A DNA stretch of 64,000 nucleotides from Chiua virens (taxonomy: Eukaryota > Basidiomycota > Agaricomycetes > Boletales > Boletaceae): contig JAHNUO010000006.1 of NCBI GenBank assembly GCA_019787685.1, forward strand, positions 2,170,001 through 2,234,000. Reading direction: 5' to 3'. Position 1 is the first letter of the stretch. Each line of letters opens with the position of its first letter. Shown here in pieces: positions 25,992 to 36,832 of the stretch. The notes under the pieces were generated by a model. The model saw nothing but the letters and a program-made list of their open reading frames with translations. It was not told where the DNA came from and made no database searches. The translations under genes were made by a program, and so were the position numbers.

Positions 25992-26654
25992 TCAGCCGTG
26001 TCTTTCGCTCATTTGGCTACTAGTCGCATGCTGAATGAACTCCTCTAGGCGTGATCGCTCCATTCCATCAGCGTCGACCCGTCGTGCTGCCTTTCGAAGA
26101 TGAGCGTGATCCTCGTCCGTGAATGACTTGTCCACGAATGTCTGTGTGTCGTTTCGAAAGAAGGCGACCTGATCTGAAAACCGGCTCACTCCCAAGGCTG
26201 GGTTTGCCTCGGGAATGACGACGCGGTGGGTATTAAGTGCAAGTTCCCACTCGACTACGCCTGACTCGAATGAAACTGTAAAGTTCTGCCACGTTGCTAG
26301 TGGGCTGGTGAAGGATGCAACAAGAACATGGACAAAGTGTGGAAGCTTGTCCCTTGGTATAGAGATGAAAACATCGACGGCAGTAGGACCATTCCCAAGG
26401 CTTTCCCCGAGTGACGTCTTTGTTGCGTGACACAAGAATGCTGGGACTACCGACAACGGACCGAATGTACGCTTTGAGTTTTTCGTGAAAGGCCCCGAGA
26501 GTGCTAGTGAGTGTTGATAACGTGTATTGCTCGTGTTAGGAAATCGCCGGGAAATCGTTCCTTTGAACTCCTTGCAAAAAAAAAGGTGAAGTGGAAGATA
26601 TCGATATCTGATTTGAGGCAACGCTATTGATTGGATGAGAACTGGCAAACCCAT
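25992..26654 (-). CDS. Hypothetical protein, possibly mitochondrial
   Basis: Not recognised. A single open frame of about 220 codons beginning MGLPVLIQSIALPQIRYRY, whose basic, Ser/Arg-containing N-terminus could be a mitochondrial presequence; a second ATG lies nine codons upstream. The body has a FGPLSVVPAFLCHATKTSLG segment and a charged C-terminus (HLRKAARRVDADGMERSRLE). An extra base near 26009 is possible: reading past it extends the protein with AKDTAEKKLQKRAEM and a stop at 25919. It is divergent to LIP2, about 220 bp start to start, so the promoter is probably shared. Confidence 0.5.
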   Translation of the reverse strand: MGLPVLIQSIALPQIRYRYLPLHLFFCKEFKGTISRRFPNTSNTRYQHSLALSGPFTKNSKRTFGPLSVVPAFLCHATKTSLGESLGNGPTAVDVFISIPRDKLPHFVHVLVASFTSPLATWQNFTVSFESGVVEWELALNTHRVVIPEANPALGVSRFSDQVAFFRNDTQTFVDKSFTDEDHAHLRKAARRVDADGMERSRLEEFIQHATSSQMSERHG

Positions 26655-26873
26655 TTTGCTCTCCTCGTTCCATAATGTCACACCACTTGGAAGTGCTTAC
26701 CTCCGTGATAGGCCTTTATTTACGGTTTACCCGCCGATCGGTGCAAGAGTGAAATCGGTATGTACGACAAATGTCAGGAGTCAGGACAACTTAAAGTTCA
26801 AGTTCCTTTCAAGGGCGGTCCGCTTTCTCTCGCTGGGAATTCTCGTGAACTCGCTGAACCCACACACTCTCTC

Positions 26874-27656
26874 ATGTCGTTGCCACCCGTCTTCTACCAT
26901 TATTTTCGAATGCCTTTACCTTACGCGAGGACGTTCGCTTTGCAAGAGAGAATCCATCAGATACAACTCACTTCGCGACGTACATCATCGGAATCACATC
27001 ACGACATCCTCTTACTATTGCAACACCGGCCCGTTTACACGTCAGGACGTCGGCAAACCGAAGACGAACTTGAGGTGGAGCGCACTCGCCTAACGAAGCT
27101 CGGTGCTGACTTTGTTACAACCTCTCGAGGCGGTCAGTTAACCTATCATGGCCCTGGCCAACTCGTCGGTTATCCTCTCCTTGACCTGGCTCGCACGTCT
27201 CCGCCCGTCGGTATACGCGAGTACATTTGTAAAATGCAAAGAACGATTCAACATTATCTGTCGAGCGCTCACAATCTCCCGTATGTTCCCTCGGAGCACA
27301 CTGGGGTATTTTTGGACCCTGCGACGAAGGTCGCTAGTATCGGTGTCCAAGTGCGCCATCGACTCACAACGCATGGATTTGCGATGAATGTCACGCAAGA
27401 GCCTCTGGTGTGGTTTGACCAGGTGGTCGCTTGTGGGTTGGCAGATGTGAGAGCCGGTTGCATAGCGTTGGCGGCCGCGGAGCAAGTTCAGGTTCACGAC
27501 GTGGTGGAGGGACTGGTTGACGCGTTCGGTCGATCATATGGGAGGATTATGAAGAGGCTCGAGTTGGAGACCGCGGGCGAAGTTGGGAAAGCTATCGTGG
27601 AACTAGAGAAAGAGGCTTTAGAGGCTGGGGACTGGTCAAAAATCCCTACTTTTTAA
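26874..27656 (+). CDS. lip2: Lipoyl(octanoyl) transferase
   Basis: Mitochondrial LipB-type enzyme that transfers octanoate from acyl carrier protein to lipoyl domains (GCVH, PDH, KGDH). Intronless, 260 aa from MSLPPVFYHYFRMPLPYA. Motifs: LQHRPVYTSGRR, RGGQLTYHGPGQLVGYPLLD, the KVASIGVQVRHRLTTHGFAMNV block with the catalytic Lys region, and VVACGLAD with the catalytic Cys. The frame opens further upstream, but the first ATG with family-like sequence is chosen. Frame intact. Confidence 0.95.
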   Translation: MSLPPVFYHYFRMPLPYARTFALQERIHQIQLTSRRTSSESHHDILLLLQHRPVYTSGRRQTEDELEVERTRLTKLGADFVTTSRGGQLTYHGPGQLVGYPLLDLARTSPPVGIREYICKMQRTIQHYLSSAHNLPYVPSEHTGVFLDPATKVASIGVQVRHRLTTHGFAMNVTQEPLVWFDQVVACGLADVRAGCIALAAAEQVQVHDVVEGLVDAFGRSYGRIMKRLELETAGEVGKAIVELEKEALEAGDWSKIPTF

Positions 27657-28457
27657 ATCGATATCTATACTATTTCGACATTCATTGCCCTGTGCGCCGA
27701 TCGGACGCAGGCTGGAACTAAATTCCATCCCCCCATTCGAGTTGGCGCCTGTTCTTCCAACTTCTAGTAAATCACATTATCAGTGCACGGTCAAAGAAGC
27801 GCTCGAATTTTCACATACGATACTAGTGTTCCAAGAACGCTCCCAAGAATTCAGAAGCGATGCACGAGTAACCATTTTGTTAGATTTGATGGAAGGTGAG
27901 TTAGGCAACGAGCTTGCTCTCGGACAACGTGGCCGTTCTCTCAGATCTCAGCTCCAGGTGTATGGTCATGGACAGAGTTATCCAAGTGGCGAGCCCCTCG
28001 CTCGATCGTATTCGTCGATCATCAAGGTCATGGTGCACAGCGTCAAACGACTCATCGCTCTCGGCATCTCCCAGCATCCCCAATCCTCACGACTAGCAGA
28101 GATTAAAGTGGACGTTGAACGTTGATGGTCGGTGGCGTTGTTTCCGACAGTGCATTGTTGCCATAGGGAACGTCATTCGCACGGAGGGCGAAGAGTTGAT
28201 TGGACAATCGTCCGAGTTCCGGTTCTAACCAACTCGAGAACCGAGATGTTGTAATGCATATGTCGGAGATGGCAAGACAGGGACTACACTGTCAAGAATG
28301 GGGTTTGCAGCGTCTGTCGGGAAACTCACAAAGAATGAATGGGTTAAGGATGTACCCTTGATTACCATATCAAATGCTCTTTATCCCTGTAATCAGGTGT
28401 TTGGTATCAATAACCCAACTACGAATCTTCAAAGGGTACAGAGAGGAACTGGCGACT
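27657..28457. other. Convergent intergenic region LIP2 / ATP11
   Basis: About 800 bp between two stop codons. It holds a 146-codon plus-strand open frame (27685-28125) and overlapping minus-strand frames, none with recognised motifs or splice support. Longer than typical 3' regions here, so a small unrecognised gene is possible. Confidence 0.4.
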
Positions 28458-29680
28458 CTAAGCGACCACTTTCGATAATTCTAGAAGGTCCTGCCAGCTA
28501 AACTTCTCAGGTTGTTCGTGGAATTGTCTTAGTAGCGTCTCAGCGGTCAGATCATGGTCGCCAACTCTTCCCTCTCCCCATAGGTAGAATTTCTGCAATC
28601 CCATCGCCAACAACTGAGCGTCAACTTGATTGAGGAGGAACCGTTCCAAATTTTCCTGCCCATGTTGTACGGCCGCCGTGGACGGTGTGATCTCCCCGCG
28701 GAGCAATACTATCCCGTGCGATTCTGAAAGATCTGTGTAAAACGTTAATACCAGGTATGGTGTCGCAAATGATGTGCGAAGTTTGTATTCTTGGAGTGGT
28801 GTAAAGAGGATGGTGGAAGGTTCCTGGAGGAATGAGGAACCTGCCGGCGGAGGCTCGAACGGGTCTGGTTCCGTGACAGAAGGGGCTGGAGGGGCCGGAT
28901 GAAAATTCCATTGCAAGAAAAAAAATTCGTGGGCTGTTTCAGAACTTTCGGGGGCGGATGGATCCGGAGCAGACTCTCTAGGTACAGGTACAACGAAGAC
29001 CGGATACCTTTTCGCTACACGGGTCATCGCGTTGTATGTTTCCACAGGAAGAGACGCGCAGATATAACCTCTGCCAGTACCCTTGGATCGTGAGGCATGA
29101 TACGCGGTCCACAACGCAGATATTTGTGAAGGCGTGTGAGGGGTGGCCATGAATTTCTCGATATTCAATATCGAAGAAAGTGGCTGGCGGGACGATGAAT
29201 GAGCATAACACTGTTTCCCACAACTTCAAGCATCAGGAACACTTACCTTCACAGGGGAACTATCTTTACGTGCATTTCTAGATGTCCTAGTGGCTGGTGG
29301 CGAATTGTCCCGGGTCTGGGAACGCGGGAGCTCACTGGCACTTTTCTTAGATGACGCAAGAAGCGATGCAGTCTCCTCCTTTTGCTTGAGGCGAGCTTCC
29401 TCATGTGCTCGCGATTTCAATTCATGAAGGTCAAGTCCCTTCCTGCGGAGACATAAAAACCAACAGCGATGTCACCGGAGGTGAACAGAGCTTTTAGAAC
29501 AGCATCACAGAGCCGAATCAAGTTAAATAAAACTCACTCCTGCGCCTTTCTCTGAAGCTTGTCAGCATACTTGAGGTTGTACGACGTCAACGAAGGGGCA
29601 GAATGGATGCCACGCGCTACGCAGACCCTCACTCGGTACGTACGGCGAATTGGCTGGAAGGAAGTACGAACAACGTGCAT
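28458..29680 (-). CDS. atp11: ATP11, mitochondrial F1-ATPase assembly chaperone
   Basis: Binds the beta subunit during F1 assembly in the mitochondrial matrix. Exons 29680-29538, 29442-29247 and 29183-28458, 354 aa. The N-terminus has a presequence (RRTYRVRVCVARGIHSAP), then a Lys/Glu/Arg-rich helix (LKSRAHEEARLKQKEE), then the ATP11 core starting MATPHTPSQISALWTAYH and ending SWQDLLELSKVVA. The first intron is 95 nt. Frame intact. The left inverted repeat of the KDZ transposon begins 131 bp upstream of its start codon, so its promoter is truncated or supplied in part by the element. Confidence 0.93.
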
Positions 29681-29810
29681 GTTATGTCGCTGGTCACTGG
29701 TCTCCTCGCAACCACCAGCTGGAATCAAGAACGCAAAGTGTCTTCTAAGTCGTGACTGCGAGTAAAGTTTACATAAACTAAACTGCTGAAATTTGCAAAA
29801 AGTCCACGTA

Positions 29811-29895
29811 ATGGAGTTTCCGAACTTCCGAACTTCCGAGCAGAGTCCGAACACTCCGAACAGTCTGATCACGCCTGTCACGCGGCACATGTGAC
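29811..29895 (+). repeat. Left terminal inverted repeat of the KDZ element
   Basis: Starts ATGGAGTTTCCGAAC and contains four CCGAAC hexamers plus one CCGAGC in its first 50 bp, spaced 8-12 bp apart, then TGATCACGCCTGTCACGCGG. The hexamer array is a plausible transposase binding site. Confidence 0.92.
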
Positions 29896-30735
29896 CATTC
29901 CCGCTGCGTACTCATTCCATCACCGCCGCTATTTCCTCTTTTGGCCTGCCTTCAGGCCATTGCGGCCTGTCAGCCTCACTTTCAGGCATGCGGTCAACCG
30001 CTACGCTCATATAAAGGTAGTGAATGTCTCTCTTTTCTCTTACCTTCTCTCTCATTCCATCGCCATCGTCGTTGTTGTGGTTCAACACTTCCGCCTCCAG
30101 GCCACACAGTCAGCCACTGCGCTTAGGGTCATATGAGGGGTGTGTGCGTTTCTTCTCTGCTGTTCCTGCCCTGCCACTCACTTCTTTGCATCCCCTTGTC
30201 ACCGCTTCCTTCGGTCCAATGCGCCAGCCACCAACCCCCCTGGTCCCTGGGGACTTGACAGTGTCGGATGTGATGGATCTTCACATTGCACGTCTTGCCT
30301 CCATCACAGTCGCTGGTCCTCCTGTACGTGTCACTATTTCCCTTCCTCTGTCTCCTTTACTTTGTACTCAAATTGCGGTCCTAGCCCCGGACAAGACCGA
30401 AGGTCTCGAGCGGGCAACCGCCGGGGTGTGCTGAGGGATGATGTGCTGAATGCCGGCCGCAGCACGGAAGGCCTGCCTGGGCGAAACCGGGTGGAAGGAG
30501 GATGAGGGAGATGGTCAGGGCAAGAACAAGGGCAGAGAAAACGAGTTGTATTGGACTACAGTATGTGCAGGACCTTTCTCCTCTAGTAACCATTGTATGC
30601 TCAATTCGCATGCCACGTTGCTAGGAAGTTATGATATAGGCCACACACATTGTTTGGCATTGATATATGATGGTTAAGACACAACGAGGTGAGCGACATG
30701 CTATCATGAGAAGGAACAAAAGAAAGACGAAAAAG
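29896..30735. other. Element interior, left flank; no firm gene
   Basis: About 840 bp. Short plus-strand frames (for example from the ATG at 30219, MRQPPTPLVPGDLTVSDVMD, with a possible GTACGT donor after AGPP) might be exons of a small gene, but the following exon has stops in the needed frame. A minus-strand frame at 30381-30611 resembles a signal peptide but has no other support. Confidence 0.35.
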
Positions 30736-31302
30736 CTAGGACGTGTACTTTGCCTCCAGAACAAACCCTGACCAAGTACCCTTCTCTGACCGCCCATAGT
30801 TGATGAATCGTAAACGAAGAGCCGCATTCTCATGGTGGTCCCAAACAGTCAAGATCCGCCTAAAGGTTGCTGGTGCATACGGTAAGCCAAAGAACTCTTC
30901 AAACATTCTTCGAAGTCTCTGTTGACGACCCGGAAGGCGTGTTAATCGGATAAAGAGGGCGATGTCGCAAATGTAGAAGTCGTTGGGCCACACGCGAACA
31001 TCGTCCACGTTGATAGGGTTGTCGCACGAGTCACCACGGGAACAGACACATTCTGGGCTTCCCCATCCAACTATAGGCTGAGGGGGGAGATCTTCCGGCT
31101 CAGAGTCGGTGAGTGAGATGACTGATCCAGACGAGCGCCGACGTCGTTCTCCTACAGCGTTCTCTGGCTCGGAGTCGGTGAGCGAGATGACCGACTCTGC
31201 TGGTGAGCACCGACGTTGCTCGTTCAGATGTCTCATTGGAGTGGTACAGTGATCTATAGTAAGTGACATGATCAGTTTCTGAGCCCGCCAGTAAGTAGCC
31301 AT
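30736..31302 (-). CDS. KDZ-element accessory protein with two SIM-like motifs
   Basis: Unknown function. A frame of about 188 codons from MATYWRAQKL (the open frame extends to 31455, and the start is uncertain). It contains two copies of SVISLTDSEPE, 69 bp apart, each a hydrophobic core followed by acidic residues as in SUMO-interaction motifs. The C-terminal part (DIALFIRLTRLPG, then FFGLPYAPATF, then RLRFINYGRSEKGTWSGF) lines up with the C-terminus of the plus-strand GRF protein of the same element (FFNISKFNPSTF, then RAITAGYEQDGMYSEF). It looks like a shortened relative that lacks the zinc-binding parts. Confidence 0.6.
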   Translation of the reverse strand: MATYWRAQKLIMSLTIDHCTTPMRHLNEQRRCSPAESVISLTDSEPENAVGERRRRSSGSVISLTDSEPEDLPPQPIVGWGSPECVCSRGDSCDNPINVDDVRVWPNDFYICDIALFIRLTRLPGRQQRLRRMFEEFFGLPYAPATFRRILTVWDHHENAALRLRFINYGRSEKGTWSGFVLEAKYTS

Positions 31303-31627
31303 GGTATCATGCCTAATGGAGGTGCGATGTGCACTCAGGACGCAAAAAGACACCAACTTGGAGGTTAGACGTGCGTGGTGAGTGACAGAGGGAAGGGGAC
31401 AGCGGGGCGGGGTCCAATGGCTGGCATGTTGTACATTTAGATCCGTCATTAGCATTCCATGCTACGGTAATGATACTGCTTGCACCCCTTTTGGAAAGCG
31501 GTCTCTTTGCAATGATGTCATATGTCGCCTACATTCCTTCAAGGTATTCAGCTTGGCCTCAAGATTGATGGCGTGAGCCAATCACATTCCTTATCGTAGT
31601 GAAGCCCGAGCACAATGATAACTTGTC

Positions 31628-31959
31628 AGCCACTGGTACGTCAAAGTATATAAGGTGGCAAGCACACTCTTTCTCCTCCCCCATTTGTCGTCTCTCTTAC
31701 TCTCCGTCTAGGTCCCCCAGTTTCTTTCCCCCCTTCGTTATCGGCCAGCCGCCCGTCGCCCACTGGAACTGTTGCCCACCACCTGCTACACGTAGCCACT
31801 GGTACGTCAAAGTATATTAAGGTGGCAAGCACACTCTTTCTCCTCCCCCATTTGTCGTCTCTCTTACTCTCCGTTTAGGTCTCCCAGTTCCTTTCCCCCC
31901 TCCATTATCGACTAGCCGCCCATCACCCACTGGAACCATTGCTCACCACCTGATACACG
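31628..31959 (+). repeat. Tandem duplication of a promoter-like segment (2 x 166 bp)
   Basis: Two direct copies, 31628-31793 and 31794-31959, about 90% identical by eye. Each begins AGCCACTGGTACGTCAAAGT, followed by a TATA-like string (AGTATATAAGG in the first, AGTATATTAAGG in the second), then a CT-rich stretch. They lie 200-530 bp upstream of the GRF gene start on the same strand and read as a duplicated core promoter. Confidence 0.85.
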
Positions 31960-32157
31960 ACGTCCGAGTCTACAGTCCACCATGTATGTTTTTCACTGGA
32001 ACTCAGGTACGTTCTAGTACGGTTCTACCACCGTCAAGTTCTTCTTGTGAGTGTGAAACTACTATTGACTGCCCGCAATTCATTAGTCTATCTTTGTCGC
32101 CACCTGTGTGCCGAGGCTTATGATGGTCTTACTCTCAAGATCCAAGTCCTCGCTCCT

Positions 32158-34274
32158 ATGATGCCTTATGTCCCTCCTCCTTATCCCGCGACACGGTGTT
32201 GTCCCCTTGGCAATGAAAGGGTGCCGCTCTCTTTTGTCTCTTCGTCAACTCCCAACACTGGACGGCCGTACTACTCAGTAAGTATTCCTGGCTCAGACTG
32301 CCAGCTCCAAGTCCCAGGCCATGTTCGAGTCTCTGATTTCGATTTTATTTGCAGTGCCCAATCCACAAATGGTTTCGGTGGGCTGATGGCCTTGGCCGCA
32401 GTCCAAAAACATCACCTACTGGAGTGCAATCAGGTGAGTACTCGGGCTCATAGGTGATCGTGCCAGTGGGTCTCTTAGTTGGCCGTCACTGACCTGTATC
32501 CTTCTCAAGCAACCCTAACTGGCCCTCAAGCAGATGCGCTTGTTCATGCAGCCCAGGAAGCAACAGTCATGCCGCTGTCAACCACCACTGACTCGGACAG
32601 CACTACAAGAGTGACCTGTGCACATCGTACATGTCAGGTCAGTCGTGTGGCCCAACAATGTCGGCGCCGAATGTGCCGAAAGCACTGCCGGTCGGCTGGA
32701 GGTTGCGTCTGTGAAGGACATTTTACGTCTCCCAGGACAGCTTTAAGCACACCAGTGCCGACCTCATCACCAAGCTCTGAGTCTGTAGGTGAGTACTCAT
32801 CTCAGGCTCGCATTTACTGTCTCCGATCGGGCTGAGAATCGTCCACTAAAGTCGATCCTGACGTCACTGTGGTAATCATTCCAGACACCCTGGAAGCAGA
32901 GTCGTCACCTGCGCTCCACAGATCCCCGCCGCTCTCACAGATCGACCCATTGCTACTCTTGGAATCTAGCAGCGCCACTTCCCTGCCATCACAACTGCTA
33001 CCACCACCGGCTCTGTCTCCCTCGTTTCCATCGCCCCCCCCACCGACAATACCTAGGTCGACAAACGCTGATCCCTCAGGGAACGCCCCTCGTTATAAGT
33101 CCCACCTGCGGCCTTATGCAGCTGAGCACGTTGCAGAAACTTTTAGACGCAACGAACTCAAGCGAAAGAATGATGCTGTGCAGGCTGAGCAGCGCAAGCA
33201 CGCAATGGAGTATATTATTGCTTTCAGTTTTCCCCAGGTGAGAGCCAGTTCCAACAACTTCGTGACGCTCAACTCAATGTAGTACCGTGACCCGTAGGAT
33301 GATGTGGACCCTACGTCTGCACATTTCCAGGGGTTTTCTTTTCCGTATTTCAGGCTCAGCAAAGATGTGCTTGTGGAGCTTGAGCTCGCACTGCCTGAGG
33401 ATGACCTACCTGGCGTGGTGCATTACTTCGACCCTAAGCTTGATTTTTGGGTCAAAATGAAGGTGGATAGTACAATCACCATTGCCTCTCCTGGACAGCA
33501 GCTGTTCTTCAAGGCCATCGATGTGAAGAGATACCCTGCATTTGATCGACTATATGGACACGCTACCTCCTTGCAACATGGCTCAGAGGGAAATTTCCGT
33601 GCGGCCCTTGTTCAAGAACGCCGACAGTTCAAACACCAGCTACTCCGGACAGACTTGTCACTACATCATCATCCTTCGCAACCTCAGCCACACAACTCAG
33701 AACCCGACTCGGAGGTTATCGACCTTTCTGCGTATTCAGATTCTGACACTGAACTTGACAATGCGTCTACGTTGGTTGGTGATCTCACTCCTCAATGTCG
33801 CTCACATGACTCAGAGTCTGGTAAGTATACTGATTCTTGGCGACTCATCACGCTGACAGTCCTCTAGGTGGATTACTATTGGGTGAAGACTCAGCCACAC
33901 TACCTACTATCATCCAGAGTCCTGTTCAACGCGCACGCGCTCGCCTTATTCCAGATATCTCCCCTCGTTCTGCCAAGTTCCCCACCAGTTTCTATGCTGT
34001 CGATGTCCACCGTGCTTTTTCTTTCAAGCGACAAGGCAAGCTCACTGTGGAGAACCAAGTTTTGTCCTTTTTCAACATCTCAAAATTTAACCCATCCACG
34101 TTTTACGATCACAAGGCTCGCTGGAGACATGCACCACGAGATGCCCGGGATCGTGCAATCACAGCCGGGTATGAGCAAGATGGTATGTACTCTGAGTTTA
34201 TGGCTGCACACCCAGCCAAGGATGCGGAGCTGAAGGCTGCAAAACGAAAGATGCGTACCGGGATAAAAAAATAG
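32158..34274 (+). CDS. KDZ-element GRF zinc-finger protein
   Basis: About 586 aa in six exons: 32158-32277, 32355-32433, 32510-32788, 32885-33237, 33298-33820, 33868-34274; upstream untranslated exons are possible. N-terminal GRF-type zinc finger (CCPLGNERVPLSF, then TGRPYYS/CPIHKWFRW across an intron), known in other proteins to bind single-stranded nucleic acid. Next a Cys/His cluster (CQVSRVAQQCRRRMCRKHC, then GGCVCEGH), Pro-rich linkers, a middle domain (FRLSKDVLVELELALPEDDL), a SUMO-interaction-like motif (SEVIDLSAYSDSD), and a C-terminal domain shared with the minus-strand accessory gene. Intact. Likely a partner or regulator of transposition; that is inference. Confidence 0.8.
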
Positions 34275-34460
34275 TCAGGCTCTTGTTCTTTTTCTATATG
34301 TTCTCTCGACTTGTTGTACAGCTCCACCACACTGAGACCTATATTGCTATGTCTGTAGCTTTAGTACATGTCACTGAATACTATGTTCGCATTTCCTTGT
34401 CCCGATACAGCGCACAGACAACAAGTTCCTTCAAGATACTACTACTAGTACATGATATGA

Positions 34461-36674
34461 CTATGCCAATGTGCCAAGAGGCCAGTTACCAGGAGAATGT
34501 CCCTGCGACTCTAATTTGGCTTTGGTGAAGCGGTTGCGCCGTAAGATCATCTGGTCCAAAAAAAAATCGTACTTATCCACCAACATTTCCCGACAGATGG
34601 CATGATATCCTCCAAGCCAGACGTTTGTCTGCTCTGCAATGGAGGAATTGAAAAACCATCCCTTACCGCCAACACCCAAAAGCTCTGGAAACGCGGCTGG
34701 GTTGCAATGCTCTTGGCAGAACGTATGCGTTTTCTTATGCTTGGACTTGAAATGGAAGACGTCGACCGACAAGCCGATGTCTTTGAAGAATGGGTCGTCC
34801 TTGACGTGTTGAGCAAGACTGCAGTTGTTGTCGAAAATGATATGATCGGGTTTGAGGTGATCAATATGGAAGACGCGCTTGAGGAACTCCTGAGGATATT
34901 GTCAGTACACAGACAGCATGCAAGATGAGCGTAACATACAGCCACGCTCGCTATACCCTCAGTACCAAACATTGTGTCACGGCCGAGGATGATTCCACAT
35001 GGGGCTACGACAATCTGCTCATTGTGGGTACGCGAGCGGGTGAACTTGGCACGGATCTTTGCTGGACGCGACGATGCAGGTGCTGGGTGATCTTGCTCAC
35101 CGTAGTCCAGTGGATCGGTGCCGTCTGCAGTGAAAGATTCATCTGCATTCTCCATAGATGTGAGCTGGGCAAGAGCACGCCCCTGCGTAGTGCGAGCATG
35201 GTGCGCATGCAAGTTACGAGCGCGTTGTAGACGACCCTGGAGCTGGAACTGAGATTGCCCTCGCTCGCGGTGGATGCGTTCAACTTCTTGATGTTGAGGG
35301 TCATCGCATGTCATTTGATCACGGACTGCATGCCGGTTACACCCAACAATGGCGCATATCTCGTCTAGATGGGTATGCATTGGGCAAAATCGGTTCTTCC
35401 CACCACCGAGGGGGATCTTGCAATTGTACACACCACAGCACGGATGCCCGATACAAATGCCATCAGTGACGACGGCGGAGGTCTTTCCATTGACTGTCAC
35501 ACAAAGATTTGTATCAAGAAGATAGTGAGGTGAAGTTAGAGCCTACCTTGACCGTCGGAACCATAGTACCATCGAGTACACTTGCTGCAAAAGTGGGAGA
35601 TTTCTGGTTGTCCATCAATGCGCATGCGCTCATTTCGTGCCCGAACAAGTTCGGTGAACCGAGCATGTTGTGCACCGGTATGGTTGACCACAAGAAACTC
35701 GTTGCGGTCAACAGTGTCTTCAAGGAGGGAGTAGAGGATGAATGCGTCCCAAACATGGTCGGATGAAATGGCAAAGCCGATCGGCCACTCTGGAGGGGGG
35801 GACTTCGACTGGACGAGTGAGCGATTGTAGATATTAGCGCAAGACGATGCGGAGACCCTGAGAGGTGTCAGTGTATATCACAGGTACAAGCAACGCACAG
35901 TAGATTCGTACCAAGTATCCATCAACGACATCCACATCTCGATCACCTGCCGCTCGACAAACTGATGCTCTCCGACTTGCAAAATATCCGGCACTACATT
36001 GCCGTAGTAGATGCGTTGACCATTGCTGACCTTGAAGTTATGGTGGTAGTTGATACGGCATGCTGGACAAGCGTCAGTACAGAGTAACAGTGGCAGGTAT
36101 GATGCGTGCCACTACTCACCTTCACACATTAGGTGTACTGAGTACACAGGGATCGCGCCATCAGCAAGTGTGTACAATACACACCGTCGCTGCTCAGCTC
36201 GCATCATGCGATGCCCTTTGAGGGAATGTCGACATGTGGGCGTCGAACAAACTTGCGAGGGTGGATACAACGTGTATATAGCTAGCGTGAAGCGTCAGTG
36301 AGAGATCATGAGTAAAAAACCAACGTACTGAAGCCAGAAGGTAACCCATGCTGTTCAAAAACTGATGCCCGTGCTCGCAAGGTCACATCGCCAAAATGAT
36401 TGGGAGCACTCGCTTGCCAGATGATGTTCTTGAACAACGTCCAACATTCTTGCACCGCGACGGGAGGAATCTTGCACGCTGATGCGATGAACCGCACTGC
36501 AGACGGGGGAAGGAGGGTAGGCGGTACCATAGGCGGTTGCTCAGAAGGTAGAATAAGAATAAGATCGTCCTTCATCGAGGACGCGATGGCCAAGAAGAGG
36601 AAAACTTGGTTGACGGTGATACCATGAACAGCGGGGCTGCTGGCGACGAGCGAGGCAAGAGATGCGAGATTCAT
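34461..36674 (-). CDS. KDZ transposase with CxC5/CxC6-type cysteine clusters
   Basis: About 650 aa; exons 36674-36329, 36281-36120, 36062-35912, 35857-35547, 35493-34940, 34889-34461, all joining in frame. N-terminus resembles the CxC5-type cluster (APNHFGDVTLRARASVF, then CSTPTCRHSLKGHR...CE/ACRINYHHNF); a CxC6-type cluster follows (HFCSKCTRWYYG, IGHPCCGVYNCKIPLGGGKN, RFCPMHTHLDEICAIVGC). The KDZ catalytic region has KPDHIIFDNNCSLAQHV, LSVDVFHFKSKHKKTHTFC and FFNSSIAEQTNVWLGGYHA, giving Asp, Asp and Glu in the expected blocks. The start at MNLASLASLV is chosen; an upstream in-frame ATG at 36761 exists. Confidence 0.87.
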
Positions 36675-36832
36675 AGAGGGGATCAAGATTGGTGCGCTCT
36701 CTGATTGCAGGTATTTATTGTCGTCGTGGGACGGCGGCTGACTGGAGGCTGACCCACTCAAGGTTGGCGCATTTCTTGACCGCTGCGGGACGGCGGCTGA
36801 CTAGCGCTGACTGGTGGCTGGTAGCGACGGGT

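Noticed and set aside
27685..28125. 146-codon plus-strand open frame downstream of LIP2
   Set aside because: No recognisable domain; overlapping minus-strand frames are also open; kept only as a note in the intergenic entry.
30381..30611. Signal-peptide-like frame on the minus strand inside the transposon
   Set aside because: The hydrophobic run lies in CT-rich DNA and is followed by low-complexity residues and a stop; no partner exon found.
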